64,000 nt of DNA, from assembly GCF_038957035.1 (NCBI RefSeq), contig NZ_CP152412.1, positions 3,096,501 through 3,160,500 of the forward strand, read 5' to 3'. The notes beneath the pieces were generated by a model. The model saw only the letters and a program-made list of their open reading frames with translations. It had not been told where the DNA came from and did not search any database. Position numbers and translations under genes: made by a program. Source of the stretch: Bradyrhizobium sp. B097 (GTDB lineage Bacteria; Pseudomonadota; Alphaproteobacteria; Rhizobiales; Xanthobacteraceae). Each line of letters starts with the position of its first letter. The first letter of the stretch is position 1. This document shows, in pieces, positions 1-8,088 of the stretch.

Positions 1-1
1 G

Positions 2-571
2 CAGCGGCAGATTTCGCGCATGGTCATTCTCGGCGCCACTGAAGAGAACCGTCCGCTGCTGGAGGAGAGCTATCGGCGGACGCTCGCGGCATTCGAGCCG
101 CATGTCGGCATGACGAATTATCTGTTTGGCAGCCGGCCGTCACTGGCGGATTTCGCCTGGTTCGGGCAGCTCAGCGAGATGGCGACCGACCCGACCCCGA
201 TGCGGATCATGCGCGAGCAGGCGCCGTTCACCGATCATTGGGTGCGGCGGCTCGATGATGCCTCCGGCGTGGAGGGCAACTGGTATCCGCGCGAGCAGGC
301 GCTCGGCGGATTCGCTGAAGCGCTGCTGCGGATCGCGGGCGAGCTCTATCTGCCGTTCCTTGCCGCCAATGCCGATGCATTTGGGAAGGGCCTCGAACGG
401 CTCGAGATCAGCGTCTGGGGACTGCCTTACGCGCTGGCGCCGTTCAAATATCAGGTCAAGTGCCTGCAGCAGCTGCGCGAGAAATTTGCAGCACTGGATG
501 CCGGAGATCGCGTGGCGTTGAAGCCCGTGCTGGAACGCACCGGATGCTGGGCGATCCTGGATGGAGGGTGA
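2..571 (+). CDS. Glutathione S-transferase family protein, C-terminal part (5' end outside window)
   Basis: The reading frame is open to the left edge, so the true start and the thioredoxin-like glutathione-binding domain lie outside the window. The roughly 190 visible residues look like the all-helical GST C-terminal domain: the segment RPSLADFAWFGQL carries the SLADF-type helix-capping motif seen in this domain, followed by a long helical tail. The in-frame ATG at 20 is probably internal. The next gene, on the other strand, is a 2-hydroxychromene-2-carboxylate-isomerase-like protein, also of a GST-related fold, which hints at a glutathione-linked detoxification or aromatic-catabolism neighbourhood. 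The substrate cannot be told from sequence. Confidence 0.8.
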   Translation, partial: QRQISRMVILGATEENRPLLEESYRRTLAAFEPHVGMTNYLFGSRPSLADFAWFGQLSEMATDPTPMRIMREQAPFTDHWVRRLDDASGVEGNWYPREQALGGFAEALLRIAGELYLPFLAANADAFGKGLERLEISVWGLPYALAPFKYQVKCLQQLREKFAALDAGDRVALKPVLERTGCWAILDGG

Positions 572-610
572 TCGATCAGGGACGGCAAGCAGATTGGAAG
601 CGCCCGTCGT

Positions 611-1243
611 CTAGGTCCGGTGCCTACTGCCGAGCGCGACCGCCACCGATTCCGGATGCCTGATCCGCTCGATCAGCATGTCGATGCGGTCGCCGCCCCA
701 GAACAGTTCGCCGTTGAACACCATGCTGGGCACGCCGAAAACGCCGAGCGCTTCGGCTTCGTCGATGATGCGATCATGTTCCGCGCGGGCAGGGCCGCGA
801 ACATAGGCTTCGAACGCCTCAGTGGAACCGCCGATCGCGCCGATCACGCCGGCAATCTCCGACAGGTCGTCGATCTCCAGCTCATGGTTCCAGAACCTCC
901 GGAACACCGTGTCATGATAGGGCCGGAACAGCCCATGGCGTTGCGCGAACAGCATTCCGGCGCTCGAGTAGAAGGCGTCATAGATCCGGCGCGGGCCCTT
1001 CATGGTCAGTCCCTGCGCATTGGCGAACCGCCGCGCGTCCATGTAGGAGTAACGCACCTTGCGCCAGAAATGCGGCGTGCGCGCCTCGACCGTGCCCATG
1101 AACTCAGGAATGCGTAGCGTGTAGGGCAGCCACTCCAGCTCGACGCCAAGGGTTTCCTCGAGCTCGAACAGCCGCTTGTTAGCGACATAGGCATAGGGCG
1201 ACTTGTAGTCGGTGTAGATGCGTACGCGCGGTTTTTCGATCAT
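611..1243 (-). CDS. 2-hydroxychromene-2-carboxylate isomerase / DsbA-family protein
   Basis: A 210-residue protein of the DsbA/kappa-GST thioredoxin fold. The N-terminal YTDYKSPYAYVA segment has the SPY/SPF signature of HCCA isomerases, in which the DsbA CxxC is replaced by a serine-containing motif, and the C-terminal LGVFGVPSMVFNGELFWGGDR is the family's cis-proline segment. Characterised members isomerise 2-hydroxychromene-2-carboxylate in naphthalene degradation using glutathione; many relatives act on unknown substrates. No other naphthalene-pathway gene is visible here, so the exact reaction is open. The length matches the family. Its stop lies about 40 bases from the end of the convergent GST gene. 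Confidence 0.85.
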   Translation of the reverse strand: MIEKPRVRIYTDYKSPYAYVANKRLFELEETLGVELEWLPYTLRIPEFMGTVEARTPHFWRKVRYSYMDARRFANAQGLTMKGPRRIYDAFYSSAGMLFAQRHGLFRPYHDTVFRRFWNHELEIDDLSEIAGVIGAIGGSTEAFEAYVRGPARAEHDRIIDEAEALGVFGVPSMVFNGELFWGGDRIDMLIERIRHPESVAVALGSRHRT

Positions 1244-1742
1244 CGTTCCTCACCCGGTCGCGACAATTGTTCCCGATCCTGCGCGGTGACGCAATGCGGT
1301 GCGACGAGGGAGAGATGGCGCGCAAACGAATGGGCCCCGGTGCATTCAAGCATCGCGGGGCCCTGCTACTTCGTTTTAGCGAAGGATCTCTGGTGTAGAC
1401 CAGTGGTGTTTCGGGACCTAAAAGCGCTTGGCCTTTGCGCTCTCGTCCTGCGGATATGTTCAGATTGTCGGCGGCACACGCGGCTAGCAGCTGCTGTTCG
1501 CCTCAACGTGCACCGAGACCTTGCCGAGCAAGGTCGCTGGCTTTCGCCGGTGGCGTCATGCTCCTCTCCAAGGGTGGGCCGACGGACCTCTGTCCGCTTC
1601 TCTGCCTGGCGGCCGATTCCAAAATCGTCCGTCAATTCCTGCGACGCGGGGAGCAGGCGCTCCCGCACCCCAACAGGTGCAGTCGGCGAAATGCTGCGGC
1701 AGATATGGCCTGCTGTCAAGTTAACGAGCGGGGTAATTCAGG
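1244..1742. other. Intergenic region with two hairpins, no convincing gene
   Basis: About 500 bases between the isomerase gene and the end of the monooxygenase gene. Open frames on both strands (for example 1286-1783 plus and 1366-1719 minus) give compositions typical of shadow frames and match no family I know. Two inverted repeats stand out: GGGCCCCG/CGGGGCCC at 1332-1363 and GACCTTGC/GCAAGGTC (3-base loop) at 1517-1535. Both may be transcription terminators for the leftward monooxygenase operon or remnants of an older element. Confidence 0.6.
1332..1363. terminator. Strong hairpin, possible terminator
   Basis: Perfect 8-base inverted repeat GGGCCCCG (1332-1339) and CGGGGCCC (1356-1363); the 16-base interior has a further TGC/GCA pairing. 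No clear run of T follows on either strand, so a rho-independent terminator is only possible. It is about 380 bases past the stop of the minus-strand operon ending at 1743. Confidence 0.35.
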
Positions 1743-3665
1743 TCAGGCCTCCTGTCGCGCCTTGGTCTTTCGATACTGGGTGAAGTCCGGATCGTGCGTC
1801 ATTTTCCAATAGTCGACGAACCGCCACGGCATTGCCGAGAACACCCGGCCGCTTCTGTTGCGGTAGTAGGTCGTCATGCCCGGATGCGTCCAGATCAATT
1901 GCTCATGCTCGGCATCGACGCTGCGGATGTATTCGTCATGCGCGTCGGGATGCACGTCGATTGCAGCGATATCGTTCTCGATCATCTCGACGAGGCAGGC
2001 AGAGATGTAGCGGCTCTGGCATTCCGACTGGAAGATCACGCTGCCGCCATGCGCGGGTCCCGAGTTGGGGCCGAGCATCAGAAACAGGTTGGGGAAGTCA
2101 GGCACGGTGAGACCGAGATACGCGGTCGGATTGTCGTGGTGCCACGCCTGCTTGAGGTTCTTGCCGTCGCGGCCGGTGATGTTGAGACGTGCCGCCATCT
2201 CGGAGACCTTGAAGCCGGTCGAGATCACGACGACGTCGTGCGGCCGCGATGTGCCGTCGGCCGTGACGATTCCGTCCGCAGCGAAATGGTCGATCTTGTC
2301 GGTGACCAGCTCGACATTCGGCCTGGTCAGCGTCTTGAACCAGTTGTTGTCGAGCAAAATGCGCTTGCCGTAAGGCGGATAGGTCGGCATGCACTTCTCG
2401 ATCAAGTCAGGGCGGTCCTTCAGCTCGGAGAGGATGAAGTCGGCCAGCTCCTGGCGATGCCGGTCGTTGCCCTTGTTGACGGCGCGCTCCGGATGCGGCC
2501 AGGCCGGATCCTTGCGGAGGAACGGCAACAATCCGTCGCCGTAACGCCAGAACATGTTGAAGCGATACCACTGCACATAAAACGGCAGATGCGCCAGCAG
2601 CCACTGCGCACCGTCGGTGATCGGGTCGGAATAGCCCTTGACCGGCCGCGCCCACTGCGCGGTGCGCTGGTAGACGGTGACCGAGGCGACGCGGTCAGCG
2701 ATCGACGGCACCAGCTGCATCGCAGTCGCGCCGGTGCCGATCACGGCGACATGCTTGCCGTCGAGCTCGATGTCGTCGGACCACAGCGCCGAATGAACCT
2801 TCTGGCCGGTGAAATCCCCGTCTCCCTTGAAAGAGGCAGGCGAGGGATCGTTGAGTTGCCCGATCGCGCTGACCAGCGCGGTGGACTCGAAGGTCTCTTC
2901 ACCGCTCGCAGTCTTCAGCGTCGAGATCCAGCGGCGCTTGGCTTCGTCCCAGCGCGAGGCGACGAGCTCGGTCGAGAGGCGGACGCGCTCGCGGATGCCG
3001 TATTCGCGCACGACCTTGAGCAGATAGTCGAGCAGTTCCTGGCGCTGTGCGAAATAGCGGGTCCACGGATTGCGGGCGCCGAACGAGAACGAATAGGAGT
3101 GGTTCGGCGTATCGACACCGCAGCCGGGATAGCGGTTGACGTACCAGGTGCCGCCGATCTCGTCCTGCTTCTCGACGATCGTGTAGGGAATGCCGAGCCG
3201 CCTCAGCGCAACGCCGAGCGCGATCGCGCAGACACCGGCGCCGACGATCAGCACGTGCTGCTGCGCCAGCCTCGCCTCGGAGGGGCGTTCGCGCCAGCGC
3301 GCGTCGCGGGGAACGAACCCCATCTCCTCCCGCATCAGCGGGGCATATTCCGGCGCGACATTCTCGCCGAGCGTTGCGCGCATCATCCGCAGCATCAGCT
3401 CATCGCCGGGATCGGTGATGACGGGTTTCGGCGCGCCATTCGCGAACAGGTTCAGCACGGCCGCGCGGATCTCGTCCTGAATCTCCTTCGGCACGCCCGC
3501 GTCCGGATCGGGGATCAGGCGGACGTCGCGCTTCGGCTTGTACGGCGGCTCGAGCCACTTCTCGTCGCCGGTCATGTGTACCAGCACCATCAGCAGTACG
3601 CGGATGTCGCCCTCGGCGATGGCGGAGGACAGATCGAGGTGTTGGCGCGAAAGCTCGATATTCAT
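1743..3665 (-). CDS. Baeyer-Villiger monooxygenase, 4-hydroxyacetophenone-monooxygenase type
   Basis: A 640-residue FAD- and NADPH-dependent monooxygenase expected to insert oxygen beside a carbonyl, turning a ketone into an ester or lactone. The FAD Rossmann motif GAGVCA is near residue 142, a second nucleotide-binding motif GTGATA near 310, and between them FTGQKVHSALW (about 285-295) matches the Baeyer-Villiger fingerprint FxGxxxHxxxW exactly. The roughly 130-residue extension before the FAD motif and the total length resemble 4-hydroxyacetophenone monooxygenase rather than shorter cyclohexanone monooxygenases. It is the last gene of the minus-strand operon, 9 bases after the short-chain dehydrogenase, which could make the ketone substrate from an alcohol. 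Substrate unknown. Confidence 0.92.
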   Translation of the reverse strand: MNIELSRQHLDLSSAIAEGDIRVLLMVLVHMTGDEKWLEPPYKPKRDVRLIPDPDAGVPKEIQDEIRAAVLNLFANGAPKPVITDPGDELMLRMMRATLGENVAPEYAPLMREEMGFVPRDARWRERPSEARLAQQHVLIVGAGVCAIALGVALRRLGIPYTIVEKQDEIGGTWYVNRYPGCGVDTPNHSYSFSFGARNPWTRYFAQRQELLDYLLKVVREYGIRERVRLSTELVASRWDEAKRRWISTLKTASGEETFESTALVSAIGQLNDPSPASFKGDGDFTGQKVHSALWSDDIELDGKHVAVIGTGATAMQLVPSIADRVASVTVYQRTAQWARPVKGYSDPITDGAQWLLAHLPFYVQWYRFNMFWRYGDGLLPFLRKDPAWPHPERAVNKGNDRHRQELADFILSELKDRPDLIEKCMPTYPPYGKRILLDNNWFKTLTRPNVELVTDKIDHFAADGIVTADGTSRPHDVVVISTGFKVSEMAARLNITGRDGKNLKQAWHHDNPTAYLGLTVPDFPNLFLMLGPNSGPAHGGSVIFQSECQSRYISACLVEMIENDIAAIDVHPDAHDEYIRSVDAEHEQLIWTHPGMTTYYRNRSGRVFSAMPWRFVDYWKMTHDPDFTQYRKTKARQEA

Positions 3666-3674
3666 GCGTTGTCC

Positions 3675-4448
3675 TCAGCTCGCCGGTGCGTCGGGCAGAC
3701 CGCCATAGGCGGCCCAGGTGGTGCCGACGATGTAGCCGGCGTCGACCGGCAGGTTGATGCCGGTCACGCCGCTGCTCTGCGGCGAGAGCAGCCAGGCGAT
3801 CGCCTGCGCCACTTCGATCGGCTCGACCAGCCGGTTCATCGCAGTCGGGCGGGCCAGCAGATCCTTGTTCAGGGCGCCCGACGCGATACCGGCTTCGAGC
3901 GCCACCGTGCGGGTGAAGCCGGGCGACACCGCGTTGACGCGTACGCCGGAACGTCCCCATTCGGCGGCGAGCGTCTGCGTGATCTGGATGACGCCGGCCT
4001 TCGCCGCGGTATAGGCGTGGATCGGACCCGACGTCATGCCGGCCACCGAGGCGACGTTGACGATCGCACCGTACCGCCGCTTCGCCATGCCGATGCCAAC
4101 GCTGCGCGCGACCAGAAAGGTGCCGCGCAGGTCGATATTGACCTCGCGGTCCCATTGCTCCATCCGCACCCGCTCGATCGTGTGCATCTTGCCGAACACG
4201 CCGGCCGCGTTGACGAGGCCGGTGATCGGGCCGTGCGCTTTCTCGATATCGGAGATGCCGGTGACGACGGCGCTTTCGCTCGCGACATCGAACGGGGCCG
4301 GCCAGAGGATGGCTGCCGTTCCGACCAGCGGCTCGGGCGCGATGTCGACGATGACGACGCGGTGTCCTTGATCCGCAAGCAGCGTTGCGGTCGCCGCGCC
4401 AATGCCGCGGCTGCCGCCGGTGACGAGGATGATGCCGTCGGCGCTCAT
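3675..4448 (-). CDS. Short-chain dehydrogenase/reductase (SDR)
   Basis: A 257-residue classical SDR that would oxidise or reduce a hydroxyl/carbonyl group with NAD(P)(H). The cofactor motif TGGSRGIG is at residues 10-17, NAAG at 80-83, and the catalytic set Ser134, Tyr146 and Lys150 (YTAAK) is intact. An aspartate after the second strand (VVIVDIA) favours NAD(H). The start overlaps the stop of the upstream TetR gene by ATGA, so the two are translationally coupled. Lying directly upstream of the Baeyer-Villiger monooxygenase, it plausibly supplies the ketone for that enzyme; this pairing is common in alcohol-to-lactone pathways, but the substrate here is inferred only. Confidence 0.92.
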   Translation of the reverse strand: MSADGIILVTGGSRGIGAATATLLADQGHRVVIVDIAPEPLVGTAAILWPAPFDVASESAVVTGISDIEKAHGPITGLVNAAGVFGKMHTIERVRMEQWDREVNIDLRGTFLVARSVGIGMAKRRYGAIVNVASVAGMTSGPIHAYTAAKAGVIQITQTLAAEWGRSGVRVNAVSPGFTRTVALEAGIASGALNKDLLARPTAMNRLVEPIEVAQAIAWLLSPQSSGVTGINLPVDAGYIVGTTWAAYGGLPDAPAS

Positions 4449-5089
4449 GACTTTCTTCCCTTGTCGCTCGTGGTGAACAGGCCGCGCGTGACCAGCTTCT
4501 GGTAGGCCGTGATGACGTAGTCGGGCACGGCGGTGACGCCTTGCTCGGAATAGGAATATCGGCGGCTGAGATAGCCGCGCGCTCCCATCAAGACCTGGAC
4601 GATGGCCTCGAACTCCTCGTCGCTGAAATTGTTGATGGCACCCGCGGCCCGCGCGCGCTGGAGGATCCGGACATAGGCGTTCGAAATATTGTCGAAATGC
4701 TTCTGGTAACCGATCGGCGCGAAGAACTCGGCCTCGTTGAGGATGCGGAGAAACTCGGGCACCTCGCGGATGAAGTCGAAGAAGGCGCTAAAGCGCTCGA
4801 CCTCCTGCCGGGCTTCGTTGGCAGTGCCGGTGCGTGCATGGATGAAGCGGACCATGTCGAGGCCGATCTTCGGCAGCAGCTGGTCGAGCAGCTCCTGGCG
4901 GTTCTCGAAATGATTGTAGAAGGTGCCTTGTGCCACACCGGCGGCTTCGGTGATGCGCGCAACCGAGGCTTCGGCATAGCCGTATTTGCCGACGACCTTG
5001 GTCGCGGCGTCGAAGATCTTCTGCTTGGTCCAGGCGTTGCGCTCGACCCGGTTGAGTTTTGTCACTTTGGCGGATGTCGCTTGCGTCAT
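4445..5089 (-). CDS. TetR/AcrR family transcriptional regulator
   Basis: A 214-residue regulator with a TetR-type DNA-binding domain in about the first 65 residues; the helix-turn-helix reads ASVARITEAAGVAQGTFYNHF, with the GTFYNHF end typical of the family. The rest is the variable ligand-binding domain. It overlaps both neighbours by ATGA (acyl-CoA ligase upstream, SDR downstream), so it is part of the operon it probably controls. The perfect palindrome at 6615-6639, just upstream of the operon, is the best candidate operator. The inducer may be a CoA ester or the ketone/alcohol substrate; that is inference. Confidence 0.9.
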   Translation of the reverse strand: MTQATSAKVTKLNRVERNAWTKQKIFDAATKVVGKYGYAEASVARITEAAGVAQGTFYNHFENRQELLDQLLPKIGLDMVRFIHARTGTANEARQEVERFSAFFDFIREVPEFLRILNEAEFFAPIGYQKHFDNISNAYVRILQRARAAGAINNFSDEEFEAIVQVLMGARGYLSRRYSYSEQGVTAVPDYVITAYQKLVTRGLFTTSDKGRKS

Positions 5090-6573
5090 GCGGTGGCCTC
5101 GAGTTCGGCGCGGAGCACGCGTTTGAGCACCTTGCCGGATGGATTGCGCGGCAGGCTGTCGCGGATGATCAACTGTCGCGGCACCTTGAAGCCGGCGAGC
5201 CGTGTCTGGCAGAATTCAGTGAGCTCAGCCAGGTCGAGCTTGGCATCGTCCGCCAGCACCACGATGGCGACCGGCTTCTCGCCCCAGCGGTCGTCCGGCA
5301 GGCCGATCACGGCGACCTCGCGTACCCCGGGGATTTCGTAGATGACGCGCTCGACCTCGGAGGAGGCGATGTTCTCGCCGCCGGAGATGATCATGTCCTT
5401 CTTGCGATCGGTCAGATAGAGGAAGCCGTCCTCGTCGAGATAGCCGACGTCGCCGGTGCGGAACCAGTCGCCGAAGAACGCGGATGCCGTCTTCTCCGGA
5501 TCCTTCCAGTAGCCATGCGTGACCTTCGGGCCGCGCAGGCAGATCTGGCCGGCGGGCAGGCGCTTGCCGGCGTCGTCGCGGATCTCGATCTCGACATGGG
5601 CGATGGCGCGGCCGGTGGAGCCGATCTTCTCGATCTCGCGGCCGGCATCCATGAAGGTATCGCCGCCGCAGCTTTCGGTCAGCCCGTAGGCATCGATGTA
5701 GCGCGCGTTCTTGAAATGGTCAGAGAAAGCGCGGATGCGGACCTCCGGTGTCTTCTCGCCGCCGCCGATTGCCCATTGCAGGCTGGAGACATCGTAACGG
5801 TCGCGGTTCGGGCAGGTGAGGAGGGCCGTGGTCATGACCGGTGCAAACCACGCCGCGTTGAGCCTCTCGCGTTCGATGGCGGCCAGCGCTGGTTCAGGCT
5901 CGAAGGTGCGGTGAATGCACAGCATGCCGCCATGCCAGAGCACCGCGATGCCGGGCAGGTCGAGGGCGCCGACATGATAGAGTGGGCCGACGACGAGCAG
6001 CCGCGTGTCGGCGTTGAGTCCAAGCACCAGCGTCTGGTCGGCGGATTTCCAATAGATGTTCTCGTAAGTGAGCATCACGCCCTTGGGGCGATCCGTCGTG
6101 CCCGAGGTGTACATCAGCCGCATCAGGTCGCGCGGCTGGCGCACATGGATCGGCGCCGGCGCAATATCGGGCGCAAGATTGGTGACGCTGGACTGCTCGA
6201 CTTCACCCAGCAGCGCCACCGGCGCGCCACCGGTTGCGATCGCGGCAAATTCCTCATCGGCGACGAGCAGGCGCGCGCCGGAATTGCCGACGATGTAGCC
6301 GACTTCAGCGGCCGACAGGCGATAATTGATCGGCAGGAACACCGCGCCGATATGGCTGGTCGCGAATACCAGTTCGAGAAAGGCCGTGCTGTTCTTCATC
6401 AGGACGGCGACGACGTCGCCGGGCGCGATGCCGCGAGTCGCGAGCCAGCTTCCGACCTGCCGGATCCGCAGATCGAAATCTGCATAGGAGATGTCTTCGC
6501 CGCGATATTTCAGCGCACAGCGGTCCGGAGTCCGCCTGGCATGAAATGCGATGAAGCTGGAAAGATTGATCAT
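5086..6573 (-). CDS. AMP-dependent acyl-CoA synthetase (acyl/aryl-CoA ligase)
   Basis: A 495-residue ANL-superfamily ligase expected to activate a carboxylic acid to its CoA thioester via an acyl-AMP. Visible motifs are the P-loop YTSGTTDRPKG at about 155-165, YGLTESCGG in the middle, TGDVGYLDEDGF with DRKKDMIISGGENI at the start of the C-terminal domain, and the catalytic lysine in NPSGK near residue 481. The length fits medium-chain or aromatic acid ligases. It is the first gene of the minus-strand operon and overlaps the TetR gene by ATGA. It may activate the acid released after the Baeyer-Villiger step and ester cleavage, although no esterase is seen nearby. Confidence 0.92.
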   Translation of the reverse strand: MINLSSFIAFHARRTPDRCALKYRGEDISYADFDLRIRQVGSWLATRGIAPGDVVAVLMKNSTAFLELVFATSHIGAVFLPINYRLSAAEVGYIVGNSGARLLVADEEFAAIATGGAPVALLGEVEQSSVTNLAPDIAPAPIHVRQPRDLMRLMYTSGTTDRPKGVMLTYENIYWKSADQTLVLGLNADTRLLVVGPLYHVGALDLPGIAVLWHGGMLCIHRTFEPEPALAAIERERLNAAWFAPVMTTALLTCPNRDRYDVSSLQWAIGGGEKTPEVRIRAFSDHFKNARYIDAYGLTESCGGDTFMDAGREIEKIGSTGRAIAHVEIEIRDDAGKRLPAGQICLRGPKVTHGYWKDPEKTASAFFGDWFRTGDVGYLDEDGFLYLTDRKKDMIISGGENIASSEVERVIYEIPGVREVAVIGLPDDRWGEKPVAIVVLADDAKLDLAELTEFCQTRLAGFKVPRQLIIRDSLPRNPSGKVLKRVLRAELEATA

Positions 6574-6614
6574 TTGCCGCTCGTCGGGCCGATTCCGGCG
6601 CCGTTTTCTCCCTG

Positions 6615-6639
6615 GATGAATTATGAGTCGTAATTCATC
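6615..6639. promoter_or_regulatory. Perfect palindrome, candidate TetR operator
   Basis: Arms GATGAATTA (6615-6623) and TAATTCATC (6631-6639) are exact reverse complements around a 7-base spacer. The site lies in the 169-base gap between the divergent acyl-CoA ligase and binding-protein genes, 41 bases upstream of the ligase start and next to a possible -35 element for the rightward operon. Size and symmetry suit a TetR dimer, and the only regulator nearby is the TetR gene at 4445-5089. One site could serve both directions. Confidence 0.7.
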
Positions 6640-6645
6640 TTTGGC

Positions 6646-6675
6646 TTGACGTCACCCCCCTTGCTCTGAAAACAT
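6646..6675 (+). promoter_or_regulatory. Possible promoter for the rightward Liv/CoA operon
   Basis: TTGACG at 6646-6651 is followed 17-18 bases later by AAAACA/AAACAT (6669-6675). The -35 box is good but the -10 is weak. It starts 6 bases after the palindrome at 6615-6639, so a bound repressor would be expected to hinder it. Confidence 0.4.
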
Positions 6676-6742
6676 TGCGGCCATGGAGACGAAACGATCT
6701 CCGACAGGGATTTGGGAACGCGAACCCGACAGGGAGGGGAAT

Positions 6743-8002
6743 ATGACGAGGACCCGGAAACCGGGCATCAGCCGGCGTTCGACGCTTGCGCTGATGGGCG
6801 CCGGTGCGGTGAGCTTTGCTGCGCCATGGGCGGCGCGCGCACAGGCCAAGACCATCAAGATCGGCATGCCGACCATTCTGTCGGGTCGCGTCGCGCAACT
6901 CGGGACGTCCTCGCGCAATGCGGTGATGCTGGAAGTCGAGAAGGTCAATGCCGCGGGCGGTCTTGCCGGGCGGCAGATCGAGATGGTGATCCGCGATTCC
7001 AAGGGACAGCCGCAGGAAGCCGCGCGGATCGCGCGCGAACTCGTCAACACCGACGGCTGCGAGATGCTGCTCGACGGCGAGGCATCGTCGGGATCGTTCG
7101 CGGTTCACGAGGTGGCGCGCGATCTTGGCGTGCTCTGCATTCACACCTGCTCGGAAGCGTCGTCGCTGACCGCCGATCCCAAGCAACACATCCCGAACGC
7201 GTTCCGCTGCGTGCGGCAGGGCATTCATGACTCGATCGTCGGCGCCGGCTACGCGGCCGGGATCGCCAAGGCCAAGGGCCTGAAGAAATGGGCGACCTGC
7301 TCGCCTGACTATGCCTATGGCCGCGACACGACCGGCGAATTCGTGCTGTACCTGAAGAAGTTCGCGCCCGATGTCGAGATCATCAGCGAATCCTGGCCAA
7401 AGCTGTTTCAGCCCGACTACACCGAGGTGGTGACCAAGATCCTGCAGGCCAAGCCGCAGGCGCTCTATTCCTGCCTGTGGGGTGGCGATCTCACCTCCTA
7501 CATCGACCAGGCTAACATCTATGCGATGTTCACCCAGATGGAGGTGTTTGCGGTCAACATGGCCGACTACACCGCGCTCACGGTGGTGAAGAACCTGCCC
7601 AAAGGCATCCACTCCGGTGACCGTTACATCAAGACATTCCCGCCGACGCCGGAGAATGCAGCCTGGGGCGATGCCTACAGGGCGAAGTACAACGAGTACC
7701 CCACCAACTGGTCCTGGCAGAACGCGACGGCCGTCATGTTCCTCAACGAGGCCGTGAAGAAGGCGAACTCGACCGACGGCAAGAAGGTCGCAGAGGCTCT
7801 CACCGGGCTGACCATCAAATGTCCGTTCGGTGCCGACGGCACCGTCACGATGCGCGCCGACGACCACACGCTGGTCGGCTACGCGATCGGCTGGGGCACC
7901 ACGATCCCGCAGGAGCCCTACGTGCCTGACGTGAAGGCCGGCGACTGGAAGACCATCTTCGAGCTCGAAGCCGAGTGGAAGAAGAGTAAGGGCTACACCT
8001 GA
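6743..8002 (+). CDS. ABC transporter substrate-binding protein, Liv type (periplasmic)
   Basis: A 419-residue exported binding protein of the branched-chain-amino-acid (type I fold) family. The start at 6743 is chosen because AGGGAGGGGA stands directly before it; an upstream in-frame ATG at 6683 would add 20 residues with no such site. The N-terminus, with twin arginines in ISRRSTLALMG and cleavage after AQA, looks like a Tat signal. The mature protein opens with TIKIGMPTILSGRVAQLG, as in LivK-like proteins. It heads a five-gene transporter block followed directly by CoA-ester metabolism genes, so the ligand is more likely a carboxylate or aromatic acid than an amino acid. Confidence 0.93.
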   Translation: MTRTRKPGISRRSTLALMGAGAVSFAAPWAARAQAKTIKIGMPTILSGRVAQLGTSSRNAVMLEVEKVNAAGGLAGRQIEMVIRDSKGQPQEAARIARELVNTDGCEMLLDGEASSGSFAVHEVARDLGVLCIHTCSEASSLTADPKQHIPNAFRCVRQGIHDSIVGAGYAAGIAKAKGLKKWATCSPDYAYGRDTTGEFVLYLKKFAPDVEIISESWPKLFQPDYTEVVTKILQAKPQALYSCLWGGDLTSYIDQANIYAMFTQMEVFAVNMADYTALTVVKNLPKGIHSGDRYIKTFPPTPENAAWGDAYRAKYNEYPTNWSWQNATAVMFLNEAVKKANSTDGKKVAEALTGLTIKCPFGADGTVTMRADDHTLVGYAIGWGTTIPQEPYVPDVKAGDWKTIFELEAEWKKSKGYT

Positions 8003-8088
8003 TCCGCATGCGGGGGCGGAGGCAGCGTGCTGTCTCCGCCTTGCATCTGATGTTTGTCGCGCGCCGGCGTTGCGGCCCGCCGTAATGG

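Noticed and set aside
1794..4505. A very long open frame (about 900 codons) on the plus strand opposite the monooxygenase and dehydrogenase genes
   Set aside because: It runs antisense to three well-supported genes, has the composition of a GC-rich shadow frame and no recognisable domain.
5059..7867. Long antisense frames opposite the acyl-CoA ligase (plus strand) and the Liv binding protein (minus strand)
   Set aside because: Both mirror confirmed genes and have no family pattern; codon bias in GC-rich genomes often leaves such frames open.
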